Source: Cenococcum geophilum 1.58
Lineage: Eukaryota; Ascomycota; Dothideomycetes; Gloniales; Gloniaceae
Direction: 5' to 3'
Assembly: GCA_001692895.1 (NCBI GenBank)
Contig: KV748193.1
Coordinates: 992,001 to 1,056,000, forward strand
Length of the DNA: 64,000 nucleotides
Shown: positions 20,670 to 34,500 of the stretch, one piece after another
How positions within the stretch are numbered: position 1 is the stretch's first letter
Layout: the number at the start of each line of letters is the position of its first letter
The notes under the pieces: generated by a model
Database searches by the model: none
Seen by the model: the letters and a program-made list of their open reading frames with translations, nothing else
What the model was told of the DNA's origin: nothing
Made by a program: the position numbers and the translations under genes

Positions 20670-23600
20670 CTATTTACCCCTTAGGGTAAAGTAACTATTA
20701 TATGTCTCCTTTACGTCCTTATTAATATCCTCTACTAGAACCTATTTGTTATATTTTTCTAGCTAGCCTTTTTACTTAACTAGGTACTATAGGGTCTGGT
20801 TATATCCCTTCCTTCTATATACTTCTTCTACCTTATATTAGTTTTTTTTAGTTTATTTAATTATCTAGCTTAATAGGCCCTAGTAAAGGGTCTCTAGTAG
20901 TGCCCTTATATTATTTATATGGCTCTAGTAAGCTAATATAGAACACTAGTATATAGAACGGCATTATACCTATTAATTTGTTTTTTATATTATTCGCAGT
21001 AAACTTAGCTAAAGGTAGCTACTTTTCCTAGTCGTTTTATAGTTAGGAGCGGTATATTTATAGGTATTATTCTATAATTACGTTTGCAATTTTAGTTTAG
21101 CCGTTTATCTCTAGATAAAATACAGTTAAGAGTTATATTTATATACTTAATTGCTTATATAGGGCTTACTAAAAGTTTAAAATAAACTGGCTTCCGCGGT
21201 TGGATATTATTAAATTAGGAAGTCTATATAGCTTAAAAACGTACTTAATAAAACATTTAGCTACTAATATTGCATTAATTAAGTCTATAGGAATTATATA
21301 TCGTATTTTTATAAAATAGTTAATAACTACTATAATATTTATAAACCTATTACTATTAGGCAGGTTAACTATAAAGTTAATTAAAATATCTCGCCATTTT
21401 TATATTAGAATTGGCAACGGTTAAAGTACTCCTTACTTCTTTATATAAAAGGTCTTTCCACATACGCACATTCTGTATACTTAAACGTATTTTTATATAT
21501 AGTCGTGCATTATAGGCCAGTAATATACTTACTAGATAATCTTATAGGTTTTTATATAGCTAGGATGCCCTACTATAGGGGAATTGTATATAAATTTAAG
21601 TATTTTAAATTGTAAGGGTTCGGAATTTAGGACTATTATCTTCTATTAATAGTACAACCGATTATTACGGATTTTGCATTTAGTGAGTATAATATTTTTA
21701 TATTACTATTTTCTTATTTAAATTGCTTTTATTTATATTTACTATCTAGGGGTTATTCTTATATTTATACTCTATTAATTTATTAAGTTCTATATCCTAC
21801 TTATTAATTTTTAATTTGTTCCTATTAAGCTCTATATTTAGAAATATAGGGCGTAGTTTCTTAAAGTATTTAGGGGGTAGTAGAATTTGTAATTAATTTA
21901 TAATCCGTTTATTAGAGGCGTTTATAAGTAAGTTTTATAATTATTATATTAATAAGTTAGGCTTCTAATTAAGTTTACTAGGTTAGTATATAATTTTAAA
22001 GTTAAATTATATAAGGTATTCGGCCTAATAAATTAGCGTTATATTAATTGCTTTATAGTTATAAAGTATTATAGGTTTTTATGGTCCGTTAATACGCGTA
22101 TTAGGAATAACGATTCTTTAAGTTTTAAACGCCATTATTCAAAGTATCTAATAATTATAAGCAGTTCCTTATTATATATCTTATAGTTTAATTTAGTAGG
22201 GGTAAGTTTTTAAGAAAGAAAGACTACTAGGTATAGCTTACCGTTCTTATTATATTATAATAATACTCCTCTTAATGCATAATTAGACGAGTTTATTTTA
22301 ACAATATATTTAAGGTCCAGATTAAAGTAGTTATAAAATAATATTTTAGGTCATTAAAAGCTTATTTATATTTAGTAGTCTATTTAAATCTTATATTCTT
22401 CTTTATTAAGTTTACTAATAGCTAAATAATTTTTAAGAAGTAATTAATAAATTAATAATAGAAATTTGTAAATTCTAGAAATCCTTAGATATCTTATATA
22501 CTACTAGGACTGTCCTAGTTTATAATTATAGCAATTTTCTTAGGGTCTATTTTAATTCTATTACGGGATATAATTAGGCCTAAGTATGTAACTTTAGACG
22601 TATAGAACTTATATTTCTTAATATTATATTATAAGCCCGCGTCTTATAGGCGTTTAAGGACTATTTAGATATACTTCTAATACTTAAAAAGCGAAGATAA
22701 ATAGATTAAGACATTATTAATATACGCGGTAATAAATATATTAAGGAATTCGCGAAGCGTATTATTAACATATTATTAAAATATATTAGGACCGTTCTTT
22801 ATACTAAATAGCATTACTAGGTATTTAAAAAGTCCCTATTATATACAGAAAGCTATATACTTTTTATCTCCTTTATAAATATAGATTTCATTAAAGGTAG
22901 TAACTATATTAAGCTTTATAAAGTATTATACTTTTACTAAGTAATTAAGTGTTTCTTAAAGTAGAGGAATTGGATATTGGTTTTAAATTATAATTATATT
23001 TAGGGCTTAATAATTAATATAGAACCTTAAGCCTTTTTTTGGTTTCTTAATAAATAGTATAAATAAGGTAAATAGTAATTAACTAGGGTAGATAAATTCT
23101 TTCCCTAGGTGCTCTTTAAGGTATTATTATATTATAAGCAGCTCTTCTTATAATATACCGTATAACGGGCTAAACCTTAGCGTTATACTAGGTTTAAGTT
23201 CTATTTTAAAATTATGCTTATCTTAATATAGGGGTAGTTAGTCTATAAATCGTTTTTTAAATATATTAATTAGATTGTAATATTCTTTAGATATAAGAGG
23301 TTAGGGGTTAATATATTACTTTAGTTCTAACCCCTTTTTAATATCTTCTAGTGTTATAGTAAAGATCTTATAGTCCTATTTTCTTACTAATAAATAAAAA
23401 AGTACGGCTTATATTATATAAAATTAAAGGGGTTTTAATATATTATCTTCACATTTTTTAACGCAATTAGTAGTTATAACTTTATTATATTAGTTTAAGG
23501 TTTATTGTAAGGGTAATTTATATTATATTAAATTTAAATAGTTATATATATATTTATAGAGCAAGTAGTATTCTAAGTAATAACTTTAGTAGTAGGTTAT

Positions 23601-23950
23601 ACGAAAATTTAGTGTTTCTTTAACCCAGCTAATTAAAGGGTTATATTATTTTAGCCATTTATATCTAAGTATCACTTTATAATACTTTAAGGGTATTATA
23701 AATAGGGAAACGTATTTAAGGTATTTTATTTATCCACATCTTTATAAGAGCGTAGTGCGTTAATTTACCATATATTAAAGGCTTACTATTAAAGCCTTAT
23801 AGGCCTTAAGGCTTATTAAGTTTCTTTAAATTTAAGCGTTAAGTTTTCGCGTAGTTTATATTAATAAAGCCTATACTAGTAGCTCCGCTATCTATAAGGA
23901 TTTATACTTCCTTCTATTTTTTAAGTATTTAAATTTTGCTAAATATATAA
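20670..23950 (-). pseudogene. Gypsy5 pol relic: protease to chromodomain
   Basis: The minus-strand frame contains the protease D-S-G-A-T-S at 23881-23892 and the reverse transcriptase Y-I-N-N-V-L-I-Y at about 22704-22727, where both catalytic Asp are now Asn. The integrase I-S-N-R-G-S-Q-F lies at about 21190-21235 (SDRG expected). A C-terminal chromodomain follows (about 20690-20800) with Y-K-V-E-E-V, Y-L-V-K-stop-K-G and a terminal L-R-G-K stop. Chromodomains direct chromoviruses to methylated-histone heterochromatin, which fits this location. Stops replace Gln/Trp throughout. Confidence 0.82.
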
Positions 23951-25200
23951 AGGGAGTTATATTATATATTAGCGCTAAAAGAGCCTAGATACTTATACTC
24001 TTCCACTTCTTATTTTAAGGCGCAACTTAGCCCTAGAATAATTCGTTTTCTAAATTAACTAAAGGTAAAATGCTTTATAGCAACTGAGTATAATTTATAG
24101 AATAAGTATAATTTAAGGACTAAGAGGAACTACGTTAGACTTTTTTAAAAGGGTAAGTTCGGTAATTTCTTCAAATATATCCCTTTTTACTATATCTAAA
24201 GTATTTGGCTTATATTCTTCATTTATTAGTTCCTAAGGGTATATAGGATTAAGTAGTGTTAAGGTCTATAGGGTTATATATAAAGCTTTTTAGTTTTAGA
24301 AATAGATCGCGCTTTAGGGTATATACTAGTTTTATAAAGTTTTAAATATAAGGTGTAGTTAGCTTTAGGGAATAAGTTTACTTATTATATTAAAGGTCCT
24401 TATTAATTTATTAACATATTATAGTAAATTTAGATAAGTCCTTTAGCAGTTCTCTGCCTACTAACTATACTCTAATTTTATCTAAAATAGCTTAACAAAG
24501 AGCAGCAACTATAGCGGCTTTATTCCAATCTAGTTTACTAATAAGGCCTAAAAATTCTAAAAGGAAGCTAGTAAAGTCTTAGTTCCGTTATTATAGGTTT
24601 TTAAGTTTAGTAATAGCTATATATTTACGGCTGGCGTTATTATATATTTATTTTAATAGAGAGATAAAGGTTTTAAAATTAATAAAGGTGCTATTATAGA
24701 AAAATGGGTCTATAGTTTATATGGCGTCTTTACTTAAACAAGACATTCTATAGCTAATCTTACTAGCTTTAGTAGGGTATTAGTTATAGTTTATTAAAAG
24801 TTTAAAATAGAGCTTAGTTATAAAGGGATGTAGGTTATTTTAATTTCTATTAAATATTAAAGGGTTAAGGAGCCTTTTAAATTTCGTGGTAGGTATTAGG
24901 TCTATTATAGGTATAGGTTAAGCTACTATTACTAGTTTAGGGTTTGTATTTAACAGGCCGGGTTTATATATAGTTATTTTAATTCCGTTTATAGGTATAG
25001 CTATTAGGGTCTCTAACGTAAGTGCTTTAAGATTATAGAGTTCTTTATAGATTACTTCTATTAATTACTAGTGCTAACCTTTTAATATTATTTGCTGTTA
25101 GGCTAAAGCATCTATAAAGGGCTGTTATATTATAGTTAACTGTTCCCTAACTAGGGCTATAATACTTATAGTTAACGCGGTAGGTTTAAGTTTGTTTACT
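23951..25200 (-). pseudogene. Gypsy5 gag region relic
   Basis: Lies between the 5' LTR (right) and the protease. Short stretches of frame are readable with many stops. I did not identify a zinc knuckle with confidence. Assignment rests mainly on position. Confidence 0.5.
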
Positions 25201-25232
25201 ATTTTAATAGTAGTTATTTTAATGTAACGTAA

Positions 25233-25573
25233 TATAAGGGCGCAAAGAGACTTTAGGGAAGATTTAAAGAAACGATATAAATTCTATCTAAATCTAAGGG
25301 TATATAGCTCTCACTAAGAATAAAACGTTGCGTAAAGAAGAGAGAGGAATAATAAGAGTTATATATTAATAGTTAGGGGTCTTAGTAGTCAATATATACG
25401 CATATATGTATACAGTCTTTAACTAACTTTAGTAAAATTTAATAGATCTAGTAGAACTTGGCAAAATTCAATTAAGCTAGCAGAATTTAGTAGAATTTAG
25501 TTAAAGCGTTGGAATTTATCTATTAAGTGTTTTACTGAGATATTCTTACTATAACTAGGCTAGTCCCGTTACA
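25233..25573 (-). repeat. Gypsy5 5' LTR
   Basis: The less mutated partner of 16218-16559. It ends CCCGTTACA and is followed by CCTTA (25574-25578). Confidence 0.88.
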
Positions 25574-25578
25574 CCTTA

Positions 25579-25955
25579 AAGTTAAATAATTAATACTAAA
25601 ATTATAAAATTTAAGGATCTAGAGGACCTAATAGCTAGATATAAACTAGGAGAAGACTAAAAAGGATTTAAAAACAAAATTAAGACGTAGTAAAAATAAA
25701 GAGGTTATTAAGAAATAAAGACGCTAGGTAGACTAAGGGATAGAATACCTATATATAGAATTACTAATAGGCTTAAAGTGGGCACGCTAAAAGCAAAATA
25801 GCTTAAAGAACTAGAGTAAAAAGAGAACCTAGGGGTTCTAATTAGATTTGAAGAATGGTATATAAAAGGCTATAATAATATAGCAATAATAAGATACTTC
25901 CTTATAGATAGATTATATACGCTTATAGAGCTATACTAAAAATAGTATAAGCTTT
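25579..25955 (+). pseudogene. Gypsy A relic, part 4
   Basis: Collinear with Gypsy1 about 30545-30910, including the segment around ATACTTCCTTATAGATA. Similarity ends near 25955, so Gypsy A is truncated before protease and RT. Confidence 0.6.
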
Positions 25956-26039
25956 ACAGTATAGGAGGATTAAGTAAACGACTTAATTCTAAATCTATAG
26001 AAATTAGGTAAAATATGTATACAAATATAGAGTCCTAAC

Positions 26040-26420
26040 CATAGGGTCTATAACTTAATCTTTAACTTATTTAAGCCATATATAAGGTATATAAGATATA
26101 TAAAGGTAGTACTAATACTGTCTTAGGGCCTTCTAGGCTATAGTCTTATATCTCGGCATAGTACTAGTAGTCAGTTATACACCCCCCTAGATTTAATGGT
26201 GTAGTTAAAGCTGTAGAAAATAAAAACAAAGGTAGAGACTATACTAAAATAGGAAATTTAGATATAATTTGGAAGTAGTAAAAGGATAGGGTAACTATAA
26301 TGGATATTATAAATATCGCGGATATTGCGGATATTGCGAATAGAATTAATTAATCTGATATTAAATATCTACTAAATTTAACTGTTTTATCTATGCTTTA
26401 TGCTTTTAATAAGGTAAGAT
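26040..26420 (+). pseudogene. Unclassified coding relic with a short tandem repeat
   Basis: A plus-strand frame interrupted only by TAA/TAG runs through this segment. It includes R-F-N-G-V-V-K-A-V-E and an Ile-Ala-Asp repeat from tandem 12-bp units at about 26314-26343. No family is recognised. It may belong to an otherwise lost retroelement. Confidence 0.3.
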
Positions 26421-27835
26421 TTTAGTAAGGCCGTTAGTAGGTATTTAGGCTGTAGGAACTTATTAAACGTTAATCTTTTTATTTTAGACTTCCTATCTAA
26501 GCCAGTGCTAATAGACATTAATATATTAAAGCTTCGTGTTAAGTTTTAGTGTATCCTATCTTAGTAGGCGTATGGTCTATATATTGTCGTATAATAGGGT
26601 AAATTTGCGTTCTAAATTAAAGCCTACTACCTTAAAGAATCATTGCTACTAGATAATTTTAACAGTAGCAGTAAATAGAGAGAGAAGTTTTACTTTAGTA
26701 GTTAAACGAGTTACTAATTACTATAGGGTCGCCTTTCAATTAATTAGCCCTCTGAATAGTATAAATAGATATCCTTAAGAGCTTTATTTGGTTTCTTTAT
26801 AGTCTGTAAATACTGTGTTAGATGCTCTATAAAAGGTAACATCTTCTCCTTTTAGATTTCTATAATAGACGTATACTCTAAATGCTTCGCCAAAGTATTT
26901 AATAGCTGTAGATTTTATTCTAAGGCAGTAGGTAATAGCTTAGTTTACTACGTTAAGGTTACCTTAGCGAGCTTAGACGTGAATTTAATTGGAGCGGATA
27001 TTCCTTCAGCCCGTTAGCAAGCTAACTAACATCTACTAAAATTACGTCTAAGAGCGTTTGGCGAGTTTTGTTAAAATTATTAATAAAAATCTTAGTTTTG
27101 GCAATTTTATAAGGGGATTTCCTCCACCATATAATAAAATTAAGTTTTTAAAAGTTTATAAATAAATCTTAAGGGGGTACTTTATATACCAAAGGCCTTT
27201 AAATTGCATTATCCCCTCCCAAATTTAAGATTAATTTCGTTAAAATAAAAATTCCTATTGTTAAAAGTATTAGCGCTTTTAAATACCTTTATATATAGGT
27301 CTACGTAAAGGTATAAAAAGCCTAAAATCTCATAATTTATAAAGCCAGATCTCCCAAGTAATTTAATATAATTTTTATTTTAAAAAATGTTGTGGGGATT
27401 TTAATTAATTTTGTTAAAAATTATAAGTTTTCCTTATAAAAAAAGCTCTGCTTTTATATAAACCCCGCCAAAGTCTTTTAAACTAAGAAATTGATTAAAT
27501 ATCTAAAGGAGTTTAGCGCGTCAGCGCAATCGATTTCTTAATATAAATCCACTAAGGTATGCGTTAAGATGTTTCTAATTTAGATTAGTAAGGAATTCGG
27601 CTAGCTTAAAATACATCTTAGCAGTATTAGGTTTTATAAATACAGCTAGTATATAAGAGAACTAACCCGTTGCTAATAGGCTAGTATTCTTTAAGGGTTC
27701 GTCTACTAATTAGATAGAATTAGTTCTTTAGCCAGAAGTAGTACTTTAGGAAATCTCTCTAGTTATATATTAAATTATTTAGCTATTTTTTTAATATAGG
27801 AGTCTTAGCAAAGCTGGAGCTTTCTACTTACTTAA
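26421..27835. other. Unassigned; includes a less mutated AT-rich island
   Basis: No frame was recognised. From about 27060 to 27560 CpA words persist, so this may be unique DNA that escaped RIP. A 16-bp inverted pair around TTAGACGT/ACGTCTAA lies near 26970 and 27045. A second pair, AGAAATTGATT/AATCGATTTCT, lies at 27485-27540. Neither has flanking duplications. Confidence 0.3.
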
Positions 27836-28247
27836 TCTCGTTTAATTTGAATTCTTAATATAGTTATAGTTATAGTTAACCACTTTAGTAAACACCTGTT
27901 TTTAATTCCCTATTATAAAAACATTAATGCTAAAGAGGTAGCCCAACTATATATTTACTATATCTACTAAATTTATAGACTATTAAATACTATTATATCT
28001 AATTATAGGCTATAGTTTATATTAGCCTTTTAGAATAAATTTACCTAGATCCTAGGTATTAAGCTAAAGCTTTTTATAGCTTATTACCCCTAAATAGACG
28101 GTTAGACGGAGATTATAAATTAGTACCTAGACTAAAGGCTTAGGCCCTTTATTAACTACTTTTAAAACAACTAGTTTAAACTACTACCCTTAATAGACTA
28201 CGCCTAAGCAACCCTACCCTATAACTCTATAGGGTTTACCCTAATTT
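27836..28247 (+). pseudogene. Gypsy4 integrase relic, left part
   Basis: The frame contains a Y-K-N-I-N-A-K-E-V-A start and I-I-S-N-Y-R-L (ISDRG expected). Next comes L-G-I-K-L-K-L, then a Y-Y-P-stop-I-D-G motif that matches YHPQTDG. It is the same integrase type as Gypsy2 at 10260-10430, but on the plus strand. Split by Gypsy1 at 28248; it ends with AATTT (28243-28247). Confidence 0.72.
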
Positions 28248-28670
28248 TGTTACGGACGCTTTAAGTACAATATTACGACTACTTAGAGAAGAGTTAGAAG
28301 AAGCTAGTTGGTTAATTTAGGCACAGTTTAGAATGGAGCCGGTAGAACCATGTAACGAGGAATAGTAACTAAGGTTACATAATATGCTATATATTAAATA
28401 AGAGGGACGGGAGGAACTTATATACCTTATATATAAGACGTATATTATATATAAGAAGGATTTTATAGGAGTACGGTTGTATATTTAAGGACCCTTAATC
28501 CCTACCTAGATAGTTCCTTCCTTATAGCAATTCTTAGAATATAATTAGAGTTAATCTATTAGGCAACCACTCTACCAGTTATTATTACGTTATTAACTTT
28601 AATTTATATTACCTATATACCTAGCCTAATAATAAGCCCATTATAGTACTTACTATAAGGTTCCGTTATA
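28248..28670 (+). repeat. Gypsy1 5' LTR
   Basis: 423 bp, from TGTTACGGAC to TTCCGTTATA (ACA mutated to ATA). Collinear with 35631-36053. Confidence 0.92.
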
Positions 28671-28716
28671 TAATTACTACCTAGTTACAGTATTAAATAC
28701 GAGGAAGTTAAATAAC

Positions 28717-31560
28717 ATGCCACTAAAAGCAGCCACTATAACGCTATTAACGGCGGCAACTACTTTAAGGTTAAGAGGTGATACTAGTATAGCAGATACT
28801 AGTTTATAGCAACCTATAACGGTCGGGTAACTATAAGAGATAGTTAACTAATTAACGACTAATAATGCGGCGCTAGAAGAAAGGGTTAATAGAATAGGAG
28901 CGGCAAAGATTAAGTTACTATTAATTGAAAGATACTTAGGAGAGAGATTAAAGCTTAAAGGGTTTCTTACGTAAATGTACTTTAAAGTTATATAAGAAGG
29001 AGCTAAGCTACTAACACCTATAGATCGAATAGCCTATGTAGGATTATTCCTGTTAGGAAGGGCACTTAAGTAGTTTAAGCCTTACCTTACGGAAATATAG
29101 GTAAACGGAATGACGACTACTAATTAAGAGGTGTGGTTTATGTTCTTAAGCTAGGAGGGATTTATAGAGCGACTTATATAAATATTTAGAGACCCAGAGG
29201 CAGTAACTACGGTAGAAAGAAAACTTTAAGACATTACGTAATAAACCTTAGTAATTAAGTATATAATATAGTTCTAGACGTTAGCTATATAAGTTAAGTG
29301 GAATAATAGGGCGCTTATAGTATAGTATAAGTAGGGACTTAAGGCTAAAGTCTAGGATATAATTATTCTAATGGAAGATACGGATACCCTAAGGGAGTTA
29401 ATAAATTAAGCGATTAAGATTAATAATTGGATCTACTAAAGGGAACAGGCTAAGAGAGGTTAGGATAGAGTTTTATAGTTGTATAAGACATAAAGTATAT
29501 AACGACTAAAGCTAAGTTAGAAATTATGGTATGGCGTAGAGCTAATGGACCTAAGTGGTACTAAAGAAGCCTATAAGAGATAGAGTAAGAAACTATAAAA
29601 ACCTAAAGGTTAAGGATCTAGTAATTATAGGACTAAGGAGTAGAGGCTAAACTAGGGATCTTAGTAGTAGAAGACGTTTAGGCGAACTCTATAGCAAAGT
29701 TAGTAGTTTAAAAACAGAGCTTGTATAAATTATGGGAAATAAGGTTATTTTATAAGGGATTATAAAGATGGTTAGAGTTACTATATAATAAAGGGAACTA
29801 GACTAATAGTAGATAATATATATATATAGAGGGACGATAGTATACTATAAGGAATAAGAGAATGTTTAATTAGAAGTTTCGCGTTTTATTATAACAACGT
29901 ATACTAAATTTATAAAGACGCTAAGTATGGCGTAAGCTATTGGCTATAAGAGCTAAAATTCTTAGAATATAGGGGAACTAACGAACTAGTTTGCAGATCG
30001 GATATTAAGGATAATAAATTTAATATAGGTAAAATATTTTATAACGATAAGGTAATAAGGGTAGCTTACTAGGAGTATATAGACCTTAGAGATGTTATAT
30101 AAAAGGTAGAGGATAATTCCACTATAAAATAGGGAATATTAGTAGGGATTAAGACCCTACTAGATACGATGTCTATCGCTTTATAAGACGCAAGAGAAGT
30201 AGGATAGCGAGCTACTTCGGCACTTAATAAAGGCAAAAGGCTAAAAGCTTAAGACTTTTAAGATAAGATACGAGATGACTAAGATTCTTAAAATAAGATG
30301 AGGTAAACCCAAGGACCTATAACAGACGATAATTAATAGAGCAGAGTAATAGCTTAGTTTAAAGATATACGAATGAGCTTGGGGTAGAGTTTCCTATAGG
30401 CATAAAACTCTTAAGACGAGATAAGCGAGATTTAAGACTCTTAAGATAAGATGAGAATACCTAAGCCTAGTTAGACTAAGGTAGGAGTAAAGCTTAAGAT
30501 GGAAGTAAGCTTAGGACTAAGAATCCTATAGGACTAAGACTTTAATATACGAATAAGGACTATTAACAAGATTAAGAAGTAGGAAGACTTTAGGGATCTA
30601 CTTATAAGACGTAAAAAGAAAGAAACTATGGAGGAATTTAGAGTAAGAATTACCTTATAGCAAGATTAGAAACTAGATAAGAGATTTAGCATACTAGGTT
30701 ATATAAGGGATAGAGCACCTATATAAAGAATTACCAATAGGCTTAGGACGGGCACACTAAAAGCTAAGTGGCTTATTAAACTAGAATAAGAAGAGGATCT
30801 AGGGATTTTAACTAGGTTTAAGGAACGATATATAAAAGGCTGTTATAACGTAGTAATAAAAAGATACTTCCTTATAGATAAGCTATATACACTCTAGTAA
30901 CTATACTAAAGGTAGTATAGACAAAGGCATAATAATAAGTGGGAAGATTTCTATATATGGTTGGATAAGAAAGTTATCTAAGACTACCCGATTATAGAAA
31001 AGGCTATAAGTTATATTAAAGGAGCCTTAATTATAATATTAAAGGATCTAAAGGAATAATTAGAGGACTAGAAAAGTAAGAGGTAAATCTTAGTACCTAT
31101 AAATAAAGTCGCAACGCTTAGATTAATATAGGAAAGGTTTAAACTTAAGGATAAAAACGAGCTAAGAGTTAACCTAAGACACTAAGTATATTATATATTG
31201 GCATGGATTATATACGTAGATAATACATATAATATATATAAAGTACTAAAAGATAAGCACTGGAAGTACCTAGTAAGAATATATTAGGCACCGGATAAGG
31301 TAAAATATTAAAACGCTAAATATATATATGGTTAGCACCTAGTAGAAGTATAAAGCTAAGGGGACTTAATACTTTAGCTAGGAAGATTCTTTACGGAAAA
31401 ATGCCTAGACGGATAATAGTGGTGGGAATGCCTAAAAAATACGTGTCTATAGTATATTAAAGACAAGAAACGAACTAAGTATTAGCTAAAGTTAGACTAA
31501 GTATAAATAGGATTAAGCAGCTAATAATTAGGAAAAGGGGAGGCCTATAAGACCAGAGGG
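28717..31560 (+). pseudogene. Gypsy1 gag relic with zinc knuckle
   Basis: The frame opens at ATG 28717. A capsid-type region with E-R-Y-L-G-E-R-L-K-L-K-G and Y-V-G-L-F-L-L-G-R-A-L is readable at about 28940-29090. The CCHC knuckle at 29722-29763 reads C-x2-Tyr-x4-Tyr-x4-Tyr: the second Cys, the His and the last Cys are all Tyr. A second Cys/Trp-rich block (W-W-E-C-L-K-N-T-C) lies at about 31420-31450. The gag region is unusually long for Ty3 elements, and Gypsy A shares its layout. Confidence 0.75.
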
Positions 31561-31599
31561 AATTAGTAGTAGAGCCTTAAACCCTTAAAGGAATTTAAG

Positions 31600-34500
31600 G
31601 ACAACACCTAAATCTATAAGTTAAGTGGCAAGATTAACAGTTTAAAGTATTAATAGATAGTGGAGCAATAAGGAATTATATCTTATTAGTAGTAGTTAAA
31701 AGAATAGGATTACTACACCGGAAAAAGGAGCATTTTTACCTATTAGTAACAATTTTAGGAGATCTAATAGCCTATAGAGGAGGTATTATTAATCTTAAAA
31801 TAGGACCTATTTAGTTAACTATTAAAGGGAGATAAATTAAGATGTTTTTTAATATATTACTATTAGGGAATAATAAGGCAGTATTAGGAATGCCTTAGTT
31901 ATAGGAATACAATCTAAGGATTAATTAGATTATAGGTTAAGTCGATATTAGGAATACTTAATACCGCAAAATATAATAATAAGCCAAGTTAGTATAGTAC
32001 TAAGTAGGAGCAAACTATAAAGAAACGGAAAAAGGACTAAGTTATATACTAAAGAGATACTATAAGTATGGTAAAAAACTATAGTTACTAGAAAGTAAGA
32101 AGCTGTTAGAGTACGTAGTATAGGACTATAAAATAGAATTAGAACTAGAAATAAGTCTAAGGTTCTTTCTAATCTATAAGCTTACTAAAAAGGAAAATAG
32201 AGCACTAAAAGAGTTTGTCTAAGAAAATCTATAAAAGGGATATATTAGACTATCGCAGTTATTAGCGGGTTATCTAGTACTATTTATACTAAAGAAGAAT
32301 AGTAAACTAAGGCTATATATTAACTATAGATAGTTAAATAGCATTACTAGAAAGGATAGGTATCCTTTACCCTTAATTAGCGAAATCTAGGATAGGATAA
32401 GTAACGTATAAATCTTTACGAAAATAGATCTAAGATGGGCGTACTATTAAATTAGGATTAAGGAAGGTAATAAATAAAAGGCAGTCTTTAGGTTAAAGGA
32501 AGAACTATATAAGCCACTAGTTATACAATTTAGGCTTATAAACGTATTAGTAACGTTCTAAAGGCGTATTAATAATATATTAGGAGAATACTTGGATGAA
32601 TTTGTTATAGTATACCTTAACGATATTATTATCTACTTAATAAATAAGGAAGAATATGGAGAACACGTTAAATGGGTCTTAAAGAGACTATAAGAAGAAT
32701 AAATACTAGTAGTAATTAAGAAATGCGAGTTCTTTACTAGGAAGACTAATTTCGTTAGATTTATTATTAAACTAGGCCAACTTAGTATAGATCTAAAGAA
32801 GATTAAGGTTATAGTAAATTAGTAAAAACTAGAGAATATTACGCAATTAAGATTATTTTTAGGGTTTTGTAATTACTATAGAAGGTTTATAACGTAATAG
32901 TTAAAAGATATTAAACTATTTACGTAACTAATAAAGAAAGAAGAACTATAGGTATAGGGAGAGGAGTAACAAAAACTATTTAAAAAAGTTAAAACATTGT
33001 TTACCTAGGAGCCAGTTCTTAAAATCTATTAACTAAGACTAGAGACGGTTATAGAAACGGATATATTAGACTTTATACTAGGGGTATACTTTATATAAAA
33101 ATATTAAGATAAATAGCACCTAGTGGTATACTATAGTTAAAAGATAATACTACTAGAGTTAAACTACGATATCTATAATAAGGAGTTATTAGGTATAGTT
33201 ATAGTACTAAAGAAATAAAGAGTATTTTTATAAAGTATAAAGAAATTATTTATAGTTAAAACGGATTATAAAAACCTAATAAGATTCCTAATAATAAAGG
33301 AACTTAACTAAAGATAGGTTAGATAGGTAGAGATGCTTATAGAATACTATTTTAAGATTTAGTATATTAAGGGTATAGATAACATACAAGCAGATACTCT
33401 AAGTTAAAAAGCTAAACTATAGAATAATAAAAAGCTATTAGGGGCTTTACTGCAAAAAGATATAGATGGTTTAATTAGGTTTAATTATTTAAAAATTATA
33501 ATAACTTAAAAAAACTAGAAAGAGTTTATAAGTTACTAGAAAGCTTTTAGGTATAAAGAATTCTAAAAGTATAATTAAAAGATCTATAGACGGATATATA
33601 TAAAAATTAAAAAGTAAAGTATATCCTAAGAAGTATAGCAGATTAATTTATGGAAGAGTTCTATAAGGGAATAACTTAAGGATATAATAGAGCCATAGGC
33701 TTAGTGTTAAGACTTTAAAAGGAGTATATTATTAACGGAATCTAAAGATTAGCGTAAAAAGTTACTAAGGAATATCTAGATTGCTAGAGAAATAAACTAA
33801 TAAGGTATAAGCTATATAGAGGGCTATAACCTATTAAAATACTAAAGAGACTATGGGAGGTTATATTATAGGACTTTATTATTAAGTTGCTAAAATTAAG
33901 AGACCTTATTACCGGATAGAATTATAATATAATCTTAGTAATAGTAGATAAGCTTATAAAGTGGGGATACTTTATAGCATGTATAGAAGAAATATTAGCA
34001 GAAAACGTTACTAGAATTTATATTAAAGAAATATTCGTAAGATATAGAGCACTAAGTAAAATTATATCGGATAGAGATCTAAGATTTATAGCAGTATTCT
34101 AGGAGGTATTCTTAGCGGAATAAGAAGTTAGAGTAGTAACTTCTACTATATATTATCCGCAGACAGGTAGTTAAATAGAAAGATTAAATTAGACACTAGA
34201 ATAGTATCTAAGGTACTATATTAATTACGTATAGAATAATTGGGTATTGTTATTACTAGTTATATAGTTTATATATAATATAATACTATAAGAAGGAATA
34301 GGCATATTACTATTTAAGGCAAATTATGGATATAAGCTAAGAATATTATTATTACTATAATAAGTAAAGAAAATAAGTAGCATAGCTAAAGAAAGAATAA
34401 AGATATTAATAAATCTTTATATAGACCTTATAGAATTAGTAAAAAAGGTATAAGAGAAAATAAAAAAGTATTATAATGCTAAGAGATCTAAGGGACTAGA

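Larger units (their letters stand above)
16218..25573 (-). mobile_element. Gypsy5: Ty3/Gypsy retrotransposon with internal insertions, TSD CCTTA
   Basis: LTRs of 342 and 341 bp flank the element, and CCTTA duplications lie at 16213-16217 and 25574-25578. The coding strand is minus. Its 9.36-kb span is inflated because the 3' untranslated part holds a LINE fragment and another element (about 17.06-20.63 kb). Without these it would be about 5.8 kb, a normal size. Heavy RIP mutation is present throughout pol. Confidence 0.9.
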
